Shown: in pieces, positions 36,601-47,595 of the stretch
Numbering within the stretch: the stretch's first letter is position 1
Layout: every line of letters begins with the position of its first letter
DNA from: Prunella strophiata
Taxonomy: Eukaryota; Chordata; Aves; Passeriformes; Prunellidae
Reading direction: 5' to 3'
NCBI GenBank assembly: GCA_036583965.1
Contig: JAZBQD010000015.1
Span: 28,618,310 to 28,682,309 of the forward strand
Length of the DNA stretch: 64,000 nt
Notes under the pieces: generated by a model
Databases searched by the model: none
What the model was told of the DNA's origin: nothing
What the model saw: only the letters and a program-made list of their open reading frames with translations
Program-made: the position numbers and the translations under genes

Positions 36601-39010
36601 TAGTGGTGAGAGAGAAAGTTATAATGGGGTAAGAAACTGAAAAGAAGGTGAGGCTGGCTGGATAAATGGGCTGGGACTAGGATGAGTGAGGAGGCAGTAA
36701 GTAAGAGGGGCAAGAAATATGTCTGATAGCTTTTTGTGGAATAGAAAAAGAAGAGTGGAAATACCTGGTCCGAGATCTCAGGGAGACAGGGAGAGGCCAG
36801 AGAAGTTATGATTTAGGAAATGGAGTAGGTGTAGAAAGGGAGAAAGATTGAGACCACATCTCAAGATGTGAAGAAAATGAAGACAGTATTGTGGAAAGTG
36901 AATTTGAACTGTGGAGGGCTGAAGGTTTAGGACTAACTGCATGAGAAGTATCTGACTGAGCCAATGTCTCAGCATGGGAAAGAGAAGGGGTAGGAATTAC
37001 AACAGTGATTACTTGTGGAAAGATGGATAGAAGAATGTGAGCTAGAGCATACTTCACATGAGTTTGGTTTTTTGTTTTTCTTCCACTTGGGTACCTTTAT
37101 CTTTCATCTTTTAAGCAGTTTGCCTGGCTTCTGGTGCCTGTAAGCCTAAAGGGCTATGGGGTTTTTTAGTGTTTTGTAAAATCATTGGCTAATATTTTAT
37201 ATATTTAAATATATAGTCTTTATTTTTTAAACATTTTGTAAGTTACAAAGCAATATTTAATCAAAATAGTTAATTTCATAGTTTAAACAGTGGAAAAAAA
37301 TAGAAAAATTTGCACTAAAGACTCTGATTTCTTTCATTTTCCTCTCAAGTTAAAGGAAATGCTTTACATTATAGACTGAGAAAGCAACTGGCATAAATTA
37401 CTGTATGATGACACGACTATATCTGATACAAGTTCTTAGATGACAGGAGCCACCTCTTGCAAGTTTCATTTGTCAAAGCTTACCTCTCTGTTCCATGGAG
37501 AAAAGGTTACAGCATTCATCTTTGATGTGATATGAAGTACATTTTACAATACAGATTATTCTGTGGATTCCTTCCCTTAAAAGGGAATGATCCTGTACTA
37601 GAATTTTTAGTGAATGCAAATTGATTCTTGCAGATAACTGTAGCAAAATTTGCAGCAAGATTTTTTTTTTTTTTGGTTCTAGTAATTAAATGTTGGCTGC
37701 TTTGGCTTTTGTTTGAATTGAGGACAAGCATGTTACTTTTTAGAAGTGATTTACAAGTAAGAAATTCTACCAAGACTCTGAATGTCCAGACTGGAACAGA
37801 ATTAGATTGAAATATTTGACACCTTTGACTGTATTCTTTTGCTGTCACAGACACAAATGCCATTGATTATTGATATCATGGTAATAGCAGAGCTTGACAG
37901 TGTCTCCACAATGGCTTGTTTGATGCTTTTCTGTGACAATTATAAAACAATTCTTGTCAGGCTTTGCAGTCACCTTCTTTTAGCAACAGGAATGAAAACG
38001 TACATGTTTCATTCAGCTGTGTCTGTGCCACTTCCAGTCAGCTGTCTGGCATCTCAATAGCCAGCAGTGAGGACACAGGGTGACAAGATCCCTGCACTTG
38101 AATGAAGCTGCCAAGGCTTGACCACTAAGTTATGGCTTTGAACAGCTCCATAAGCATAACTGGAGATATTATTTTACCCCCTAAAGATGGGGTGGACTCT
38201 CAAACTCTGCTGCTTGTACCAATCTGTTCAGTAAGTTTTTTTCCCCCAAGTGTCCATGCACACAGTGACATTAGCACTTCTGTAAGCTCCAGTTGTCCAC
38301 GGGGAATAGTCAAGTGCTTCAGGGTGTTTTTCACATCAGCATCTACTTAATATCCCCAAACTTTTTGTGTATTCATTTCCAATTTCTGCTTTAGACGGTA
38401 GTCAATGTAAAGCAGGGATTAGCTTTGGACTTCCTCAGGTGCATAAAACCTTCTGGGTTTAAGGATGTTTGCCATAGGATCTGCTAATGCACTGTTGTTC
38501 CAAAACAGTAGGTGACGATAGCTGTTGCTTAAGTTGATCATTTCACACACTCTTAAAGCATTCTGCTAAATGCTTCCAAGAATATGAGAGGCTTTTATCT
38601 GCTTTTATCTAGCAGAGCAATCTAGATCTCGGCTTCTGTCTAGCAGAGTATATAGCCCGTTTCCTTACAGAAGTATGGATTTGGCAGAAGGAGCAAAAAT
38701 ATTCTGAAAAATTATTAAGCAGATGTCACAAGCAGTAATAGCTCAGAAGAAATGACAGTGTGTTTGCTTTCTTAGTTCAAGGAAAGAGGAAAACAAATGG
38801 AGTAGGAAACAAATACAGCTGAAGTGGTAATGGGTTGATGAGTCACAAGAAGCGAGATTACATTTTCTGACAGAATGTAGCCAGCAACCTTGGAGCATTT
38901 TTTGAAGTGTTTGATTGCAGAGAACAGAGATGCTTTGAAAATCCTATTTTGAGCATTCATCCCTTATTTGAATGACTGGATGCTGTGGTAATAAATAATG
39001 GATGAATAAA

Positions 39011-39175
39011 ATTTAAGCCAAAAGGGACCTTCAGGTTCATCTCTCAGGACTTCACTGTATCATGAGACATGACATTTCAGCAGGTTATCCTGAACTGAAC
39101 TAGCACGTCTGTTTTGACATCTCTTCAGTTGAAGCCATCAATGGCTGAAAAGTCTCAGGGCTTGGCGTTTTTTTC
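39011..39175 (-). mobile_element. Probable ancient CR1-like relic
   Basis: The stretch beginning TTTAAGCCAAAAGGGACC resembles the reversed 3' end of the old amniote CR1 group, whose copies carry an AAGGCCAGAAGGGACCATTATGATCATC-like motif. Weaker resemblance continues through GACATCTCTTCAGTTGAAG. It is far more diverged than the other CR1 copies here, and the family call and right limit are uncertain. Confidence 0.4.
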
Positions 39176-42055
39176 CTATTAGTTCATCAATATTATTTGA
39201 AAATTGCCATTTTCATCTGCATTAGTTGGACTTTGCTTTCCTAATTATTACAGGCTTTCCCCAGACAGATTTAAGCACCTTTTAATACCAGTATTTTCTT
39301 TCTGTATAGACAGTTCAATCTTTTTAATAACAGATCAAGATCTTTACATGGTTATTCATTTTTATGCATGTTCTTTGTTCTCTCTTTACCAGCCTTTAAA
39401 GGAAGGCAGTCAGCAGGATACTACCCCATGACACAGCTCTCCCAGTATCTCTTCCACCATCCATGTTCTCCTCTGTGCAAAATTCACTGTACCTTTCTGC
39501 TGCCACTTTCCTTCCATCACTGCTATGTACAAAACTGGGATTTGGCCTTTTTGCCCCAGCATTGCCTAGGAGCTCATTCTGAGGGCCAGGGTGTGCTATG
39601 ATTGCTGTCTGGACCTGCTGGATGCAGGATTGTGGTCCCCATCACTACATGTGCAATGTGTGCTTCACTGCAAAAAGCCACACTACAAGATGTAGATTTT
39701 TACATAGGAATGCACTGTCTTCAGCTTGACAGGAGTCTGCTTTTTTCATCCAAATTTTCTCTGAACAAGAATTTTGTGTATACTGGCAGTTTCTGAGAAG
39801 TGTTGTGCTTTCACAGAGCTCCTTCACTGTGGGGCATCAGAGGGTGACCTGTACAAAACTCACACAGAACTGTGCTCCTTAAGCCAGCTGTAGGGCTTCC
39901 CTTTGTTGATAAAGTTGAGACCAGTGTGGGCTCAGGCAGCATCTGAGAATGCTTCAAAACATTTTTTAGAAACAAAATGAATTGTTCCACACAGAGCTTT
40001 GTTCCACACCAGCTGCACTGCTTTGCTGCTGGCTGCAGTTAGTTAGAGGTGGGTTTGCTTCTGGGGATGCTTTATCATTTCAGTATTACTAATGAGGAGC
40101 TACAGGGTGATTTTGAGTGGATTTGAAAGGTGGTAAGAATGGTGAACACAAACTCTGGAGAGAAAGTGATGGTGAATTTATTTCACTACCTTTGCTGCTC
40201 TTGTATTTTTTCTGAGGTTGATAATGTGGTGTCTTTCACATAATAAAAAAAAAAGAGAAAGTGAAAAGATTTTGAATTTTCTAAACTGTTCTGTACTGTG
40301 CTAAGGCACTGAAACAAAACCTCTTGAATAATGGATCTGAAAAACACACTTTGAAATTCTCAGTGCAAAAATGAAAGGCATCAAGACTTCTGATGGCAGT
40401 CACTGAGAGTACCATGGCTCAACTCTAACCATGTCTTTGGAGTGTTTTATATTAATTGATTTTGTATGGAAGATAATCCAGGGATTCCTTACATTGCAGA
40501 AAGCCATCACTAGATTGTGCTGGGGGACATTAAAAATAATGATGCAAAAAATGTAAAAAATCAAATTAAATTCTCTATGTTACATCCTCAGTGTAGGAAT
40601 TAAACCCCAGGTTTAAGAGTTGCCTTCCTACTCCTATCAGAAGTGCACATTCCTGAGGGGTGGGACAGAGGGCATTGAAGAATGGACAGTGGATGAGAAT
40701 GGTCATAGCCAGCCCTAGCAAGTTCATTCATCTTTGTATTGCACAGGTTATTGTTCCAAAAGGAGGCAATGGAGACTGAAAATCCTTAACAAAGTAGAGG
40801 ATATATGAGCCTAAATATTCCACTTTTGTCTCAAAATATCAGTCCTGTATTTTTATAGTATGAAATAGAAGGTAGTCTGTGAGTGCACTTTTGAAATGAG
40901 TGGGAAATACCAGCCAAGACTCAGTGAGACTCAACCATTTCTGTAATTACATTGTTATTTTTGTAGCAATGTTTCCAGGAATAGAAGCTTTGTTGCCTTA
41001 AATTTTAAACTAATAACTTGAGTAGTTTTAATAGAAATAGGACTGCTTGCTAATTTGTGATCACATGCAGTTTTAAATACTGGATAGTTTAACAAAACGC
41101 TTTAATGTCTACAACTATAATTTAGAGTTTGAATAAAGTTCTTAATGCCATTTAGTAATAAGGATGCTTCCTTTGCATGTGAAATTGCACACCTGCAAAA
41201 CTACTGTCCCATTTTCTTGGCCGAAATTGGTATAATTAGGATCCTCACTTTTAGTTATAGCCTCCTTGTTTTAACATGCTCATCACTTTCCAAGGCAGCT
41301 CCATTTGTATACCTTTTGCTGTAACCTGGAATGACTTTTAAGTTTAAAAAAACATTTTCCCCCCCCTCCAGCATTCTTAATTAGCAGGAGCTGAAATGTG
41401 TCATTCCATATCCTCCCCCTCCAGTTTTATTATGTAAAAATATTGGGGATTTTTGTTTCTTCATATATCTATCACATAGTAAAATTGCTTCAAAATTATA
41501 AGTTTAAAATCTTGACTGAAGGGTTTGGGGAGTTTTGGTTAAACCCTTTAATTTACTATTAAGATTTTGAGAGATTTAAAGCTTCAGTGCAAAAGTGAAA
41601 GGATCAGCATGGAGACCAAATTGCAATAAAAGCGATATAGACAGTCAGAAGGAAGTTTCCAAGTCGCTTGAGTCTGAAAGTGCTCACTGTTCTACTCATA
41701 TGATTAGCTAAGAGAAAACCTACTTTTTGTAAGTTAAGATACAGTGGTTTGATATTTGTATGCAAAGATAATAGGCCCTATTTTTAATGTAGTAATAGTA
41801 CATAAAATTTAATTTTTGTATTTGTTTTTCAAATTTCTTTAGCACCATTAGCTGTGTGCTTTCTCTGTGCTCTTATATCTGTGTTGCATTGGTGATGTGT
41901 GGTTGCACAGATCACCAAATAATGGTTCAAATAAGAAAAAGGATTTTAATTTTGATTATTTTCTAGTTCTTCTCCAAGACAGTTCAAAAATTACAAAGAG
42001 CACTGAAACAGTTATTTGGGTTGCCTCTAACTTAACTAAATGTCATCTTCTGGAA
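39176..42055. other. Non-coding DNA
   Basis: AT-leaning unique sequence with no recognised gene. Near 41359 an 8-C run precedes CATTCTTAATTAGCAGGAGC and a CATTCCATAT motif. These resemble homeobox and TEAD target sequences but are too short to call as an element. Confidence 0.5.
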
Positions 42056-42060
42056 GTGGA

Positions 42061-42361
42061 TGTTTGAGGGAAGGTACACCTTGTGCTTTGCCCACTCCAC
42101 AAGAGTTGGAGAGAAGCCTGCAGGTACACATGTAAAACAGAGAAAGCTTTTTGGGACCCCTGGTTCCTTGGTGGAAGTTCAGGCAAAGGTTTCTGGTGGT
42201 GCTTCAGTGGCAGCTCTGGACACTGGCTGGAGAAGGGGTCATGGCTCAGCAACAGCAGCCACTGGATTCCCACCTCTGAATGTGGATGCTAGGTGGGGTC
42301 CTTCCATTCAAAATTGGGGGTCCCAAAGGGTTAAAATTCATAGCTATTGTAAATAAATTCT
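42061..42361. mobile_element. Candidate solo LTR or other short insertion
   Basis: A 301-bp segment starts with TGTTTGAGGG and ends AAATAAATTCT. The five bases GTGGA lie immediately before it (42056-42060) and directly after it (42362-42366), as a target-site duplication would. A near-terminal AATAAA signal and lack of internal coding sequence fit a solo LTR read on the + strand. The expected CA terminus is CT here, so either one end has mutated or the boundary is wrong. I do not recognise the family by name. Confidence 0.4.
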
Positions 42362-42366
42362 GTGGA

Positions 42367-45300
42367 TCAAACTTTCAGTCTACTTGCAAAATAGCTTCTA
42401 AGTTCTAGAGAAATTCTTACACCTTCATTTATGAATGTAACTAAACACCTCTGTCTGCTTCTCAATGAATTTAATACTTTTACCTGGCAGTAGGAAGTGG
42501 TACCAGGAAAACACATGGATCCTTGAGAAACACAGTGCTTGGGGGGTGGGTGAAGGTCAGTGGTACCTGCTGATGGTCACTGGATAAGATGACCTTGAAA
42601 ACCAGCATTGTTACTTAACAATAAAGCGAGTCCTTTTGCAAAGTGGAGTAAGTAGATAGTTTCTTTCCTTTTACACTGGTGTCCTGTGTCTCCTAGGCCA
42701 CTATTCCTGAAAATAATAAAATGCCTGCTTTGTTTCTGGGTCCTGCTTCAAGCTTCTGCTTTAACCATAGGATAGTTTTATCTGTTTCAAGGATGAAATA
42801 GGTAGAATTGTGGATAGAATATGATTGCTATACATAGAGCAAACTGTCATTTCCTCTTGCTCTAAAATGTGGTGGATAGACCATCACTGCATGTTGTGTT
42901 CATGTTTCTGCTTTTTCTACATCATCCACATACTCTTGTAGTGTTTTAGCTGTAGGGAACATCTGTCACAAACCCAAATGTTTATATTCATATAAATTGG
43001 CAGTTGTGTCAGCTCCTCAAAGAGATGTTCAGTCGTGATCTTTTTGTAAGCAGATGTGCTGTGACTGGAAAAGCTTCTTTAATAATTAAGTACTATTAAA
43101 GTATCTGGAATCTCTTCTGCTTACTGAAGCAGCATTGAAGATTGTGATTCTTCTTACAAAAATACAATTGCTTGGATTTTACATTACAAATATATGCTAA
43201 AGTCATGTCTGGAAATCGGAGCAAAGTTCTCTGCAGACTGTACAGTGAACAGAGCTAAAAATGGGGGAGTTGTGCTTAAGATTATTTATTTATTTGTTTA
43301 TTTTCTATAAAATTAGATGCATTCATCATGAGAAGTACAGTTTCTTCACAGATTTTCCATGTGGACTTCTCTGGTTATAAATAGTACTTTTAAAGGCTTG
43401 ATTAGAAAAAAAATTAGTTTCATGTATTCACTTGTAAAACATCACTGTAGTCAAGCAACCTGCCCAAAAGGAACTGATGCGTGATGAAAGTAATATTTTG
43501 TATTTCACTTACAAAGATGGAGCTCAATATCTCTCCCACTGTGGGCTGTCAAATAGAGAAAGGACTTCTAATTCAATTTAAACCTCATTCAGTTCCATCT
43601 CTGTAGGAATGTGTTGGACCCTGAAGGTAGTGTTCTCAGCAGCTTCCTGCTGTAGGTTGCCAGTGAGCTGCTTTTCCTGTAGGAGGAAAGTGAGAAGAAA
43701 AAGGCAGAGGGATGACTGGTCTTTAAAAATTTGTTACAGAACCACTAGTGTTAGTCTTAAGTTTTATTAGATTTAAAATATATTAAGATTTTTTAAAAGC
43801 AGCACAGAGTGCTGTAGTTCAAAGATCTGAGTTTAGTGTCAGGTTTTAATAGTTTTATGGAGTCTTTTCAGTGATGTTTTCCTCTTCTTGGCTCTACTGT
43901 ATATAGTATAGTTTCCTAGATTTCTACACAATTTGCCTGAGTTTTCAGTGCTTTTTTGTCACATGCTTTACATTTATCCTTTTACCCATTTTTTTCTGTT
44001 TGTCCAAGCCTCCTATTTTCTCATTAAAAGATACCTGCTCCTTCTTTCTGTTTCCACAGACCATTTCTCCCTCTCAGATTCCTTCTCTCCCTCTTATTTT
44101 GCCCTTTCTCAAAAACTATTCCCCCTCCCACACACATTGATAAAGGCAGTAAAGTCTGATATTTTATGCTGAAGATATTGTTAGAGATCAGGACAACTTA
44201 TGGTTAGAGGCAAAGGCAACCCATCTAGCCAGCAGCTGTCAATAAGGGGAAGGTTTGGTTCATGCTACAGCATTTTCTGGGAATTTCTCCCATATATCCA
44301 AATGGCTAAAACTACTAGTCAGCTGATCTTCATTTAAGATACTTCAATGAGGAGCTTTCCTCTTCATTCTCCTTCTTATCCCAAACTTTTTTGGGGACCT
44401 CTCTTCTCAATAAGCCTAACGAATCCTGGAAGATACCATCCACTTCAGGGTCTTATGCATTGTCTTTTGATTTCAGCAACACTGAAATGCTGCACATTAA
44501 GTTTTGTAAATAATTCTCATCAGTTGTGAAACTGTTCTGTTTTGAAATGCATATATTTCACAGAGAAAGGGACAGAATTGATCCCTTCCAGCTATTTAGG
44601 TAACAACCAAACAAAAGCTGTGTTCTGTCTTTGGTAGCTGTGCCATACTCTTCACTGCAGCAGTGGATGCAGAGATGGAAATGGTGCAACCAGACTTCCC
44701 TATTACATTTTTTTCTATTGGTAACTGGAAAATGTTTCAAACTTTCTCTTGCTTTTGCTCAAGGTAGTCAAGCTTGCTGCATCTTCAGCTCTTTATGCTT
44801 TGACTAGGGGAAAAAAAAGTACAACTTAAGCTTTCAAAAGAAAAATAGTTCTCAATTTTATTGCTGGACTTCCATCAGTAGCTCTCCAGGTGCATTATAA
44901 AACCTGCTCGTATTTTAAATATCTTCACTAATTTGGCATTGCCATCTTAACAAAGGGTCTGTTTTAAAAACACGTTGAACACTCACATCTTCTGACTTAA
45001 AAGGAAAAGAAAAGAAAAAAAGAGAGCATAAAACAATAAAACCCAAGCCTGTAGGCAGAATGTTTCAATAGTTGTGGGGTTTCTTTTTAATTATATGTAA
45101 TAAAAAACTTGCAGATGATGCCCACTCTTTGGATGAGGGGATAAGAGAAGTTCCTTGCCTGAGGCCCAGGGTTGGAAATATAAACCATAGTTAGCTGGCA
45201 TTGTACTTTTTGATAATAGCAATGTCACCAGTGATGTAATGATGACTTTTCCTCCCCTTTGATGATATGTTGTCCTGCAGATAATTATTGGCATGATAGC

Positions 45301-45634
45301 AGATGATACCGTAAAATATTTTGATGGAAGACACAAACAGTTTCCCATATAATAAACTGCTTTTTTGTAGAGTCTGCATTCCCACAGTGGGATCTGGTGG
45401 TGTCTGTTCTTCTGGGCAGGATTGTGTCAGCAGAGACTGGCTCTGTGGTGGCACAGAGTGTGTCCCAGCTAAGTTTTAGAGCTGATGACATTACAACAGG
45501 ATTGGACTTCATTGCAGTGCTTGGTTTTCTGTGGGGCTGCTACTTAAATCTGCAGTGAGGAGACAGCCTTAGGAAAGGCAAGACCAGTGTTTAACAAAAC
45601 TTACTTTCTTCCCCCTCTCCCCTTTTCTTCACAG
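42367..45634 (+). other. Non-coding DNA upstream of terminal exon
   Basis: AT-leaning sequence without a recognisable exon or repeat family. If the exon at 45635 is real, this is its preceding intron, ending in a pyrimidine-rich tract just upstream of the AG at 45633-45634. It includes a (TTTA)n-like patch near 43285-43305 and a purine-rich patch near 45000-45025. Confidence 0.5.
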
Positions 45635-45788
45635 AAAATATCAGAGAGGAACCCGGGTGCGCCTGAGACTGCTGGACCTTGAACTGACGTCCAGGTTTTT
45701 GGGGGCAGCCAGTGACACAACATTGCTGGAAGCTGATGCAGTGCTTTTGGGACTGGCAGAGAGCAAGCAAGCAAAGCAAAAGGAGTGA
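45635..45788 (+). CDS. Terminal coding exon of an unidentified gene
   Basis: A strong splice acceptor (pyrimidine tract at 45607-45630, then ACAG ending at 45634) precedes an open frame of 50 complete codons ending in TGA at 45786-45788. One leading base completes a codon from the previous exon, so the preceding intron is phase 2. The peptide starts [16 protein letters not shown], contains the helix-like stretch [14 protein letters not shown], and ends in a charged AKQKE tail. CpGs survive in the first 60 bases, unlike the surrounding DNA, which fits coding constraint. AATAAA signals follow at 45855 and 45902. I do not recognise the protein and see no membrane segment or named domain. Upstream exons were not found with confidence in this window. 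A frame on the other strand across the same bases has no comparable splice or poly(A) support. Confidence 0.6.
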
Positions 45789-45925
45789 ATTTACTGCAAA
45801 GAGATGCACTTTGTGCTCTAAAACTTATTACATAAATTAAATGCTTTCTCAGGAAATAAATGAAAATTTTCTGTCCACTTAGTCATGTAAAAAATGAGAT
45901 CAATAAAGTACAATAAGCACATTGT
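45789..45925 (+). other. Probable 3' UTR of the terminal exon
   Basis: AT-rich sequence following the TGA. It contains AATAAA at 45855-45860 and again at 45902-45907. The second is followed within about 20 bases by a CA, then T-rich sequence, as at usual cleavage sites. The exact end is inferred. Confidence 0.5.
45902..45907 (+). terminator. Polyadenylation signal AATAAA
   Basis: Canonical hexamer about 114 bases past the stop codon of the 45635-45788 exon. A T-rich stretch follows near 45930-45950. An alternative hexamer lies at 45855-45860. Confidence 0.5.
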
Positions 45926-47408
45926 ACCTAATTCTTGCTCCATTTTTATTCATTCATCTATTTAGTTCTTTGCCTTTAGATTTAAAGGTGAAGGTTAACT
46001 GAGCTTTTGTAGGTTAACTGAATGTGTTCATATTCTTGTATAAAGAATGTCAGAGTCCATCATACTATCCCAAAGGAATGGTGATTTTCCATGGAGGAAG
46101 TCCAAAGCTTGCTGTCGTGGTGCTGCTTTTGGGATGGTGTTTCATACAGAACAACATCAAGGGTTTCTGATTTCCAAGCTGCAGTGCAGGCTGTTTTGCT
46201 GCTGATACTGGGTTTACTATCTGTTACAGTACATCAAGCTTTTATCTCCATCTGCATGAGGAACTAGAGATTATTCTTTGCTTTAATCAGAGCTCCCATT
46301 TCCAATGCACGTGAGTAAATTTTCTCTGGTGGTTCATGAAAATGGAAAGAAGCTGTTTCAAAGTAGTTGGCCAAGTGTAGGTCTTAGTTTTCTGTAAATA
46401 TATTTAAGATAAATATAGTGGGTGTTTGAACACACCCAAAGAATTATCCTATGGTATTTCCTATATCTTTTTGGTGAATTTTTTATCAAAGAACACTACT
46501 TTTGATTTCTGATATATACAAGCCTGAATTCTGCACAGTCATTTGTGATCTGCATAGTGCCTAGCAGGTGTGCTGAGTGAAAGTGAAATTTGCCATTCCT
46601 ACCACTGAATTGCAAAAGAAAGCCTGTTTAATCTTAAAATATTTTTCCCAAATGTTGGAATGAAATGAGATTCGTTAAGATAGTATACCTTGTTTGTCTG
46701 CAGTGACTGTCCAGTGACAATGTGTTTCTTTTATATGTATGTTATTCAGCAGATTGCTCAAAATTCATCAAAACACAAGCTGTTTTAGGCATGTATTACC
46801 CAAATCCACAGACAGCTCATCTTTCTGCTGGAGCAGGCCACATGAGCAGTGATGGAGCCACTGAAGGATGGTGCATCTCCTTCTGCCTCTCATGACTGAG
46901 TACACAGATGTCTCAGTCCCAAAAGGGAAGAGGAGGTAAGGGATCCCTGAAGAAGCAGAGTGCCAAGAGACCCAGTTCCAGGCTGCCACAGCTCACACAT
47001 CCCTTCCCTTGCCTTCATCTGAGAGGTGCTTGGATAAGATGGCATCAATGCAGAAATGGGGCAGCAATTCTGTTAGATCACAGCTGGCTGGGTGGTCAGG
47101 TTGCCACCCAAGCTCTGCAAGTCTTCACATGGTCCAACAAAATTTGTTTAGCACAATATACAAAAGCTTTAACCTGTTTATAGGTTAACCATTGTAGTTT
47201 CTTTTTTAAAGGTTTTTGTATTTTTTTACACATATGAAAAAGGAAAGCTGAAGTGACCTTTTACCTAGAACTACAGCTGTATGCACAGTGGTTTGATTGT
47301 TTCTTACACCTCTGGCTAAAATAAAACCTTTGACCAAATTAATAGAAGAAAATTAATTTCCTACCTTTGCCCTCTCATAACTCTGAAACAAGAGGTACAG
47401 TGCAGACA
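45926..47408. other. Non-coding DNA
   Basis: Unique AT-leaning sequence downstream of the putative poly(A) site. Short overlapping frames near 46768-47183 have no splice or domain support. Confidence 0.55.
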
Positions 47409-47595
47409 CAATCATAGAATTATTAAGGTTGAAAAAGATCTCCATGATCATTGCATCCAGCTGTTAATCCCAACACTGCCATCTTCACCACTAAACCATG
47501 TCCTTAAGTGCCACATTTACAAATTTTTTGAACACTTCCAGAGGTAGTGGTTCCACCACTTGTCTGGGCAGTCTGCTCCAATGCCTGACATCAGC
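47409..47595 (-). mobile_element. CR1 LINE 3' fragment, minus strand
   Basis: AATCATAGAATTATTAAGGT opens the copy, matching the reversed 3' end of an avian CR1 subfamily. The tail continues through TAAACCATGTCCTTAAGTGC and GGTTCCACCACTTG to about 47590. It is short, 5'-truncated and substituted, and has no coding potential. It belongs to a different subfamily from the 18.9 kb copy. Confidence 0.9.

Larger units (their letters stand above)
22499..39010. other. Long non-coding, intron-like stretch
   Basis: About 16 kb without a recognisable gene. It contains a G/T-rich microsatellite (26562-26637), very AT-rich patches (about 27320-27700 and 37160-37320), a short CA repeat (32565-32585), a 17-bp tandem duplication (33604-33637) and a 10-bp duplication GCTTTTATCT (38591-38610). 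Moderately long frames occur at 27769-28281 (-) and 32637-32963 (-) but have no recognisable domain or exon borders. Confidence 0.55.

Noticed and set aside
45591..45809. 72-codon frame on the minus strand with a signal-peptide-like N-terminus
   Set aside because: It is antisense to the better supported + strand terminal exon. The hydrophobic start arises from the reverse of its Gln/Lys/Ala codons.
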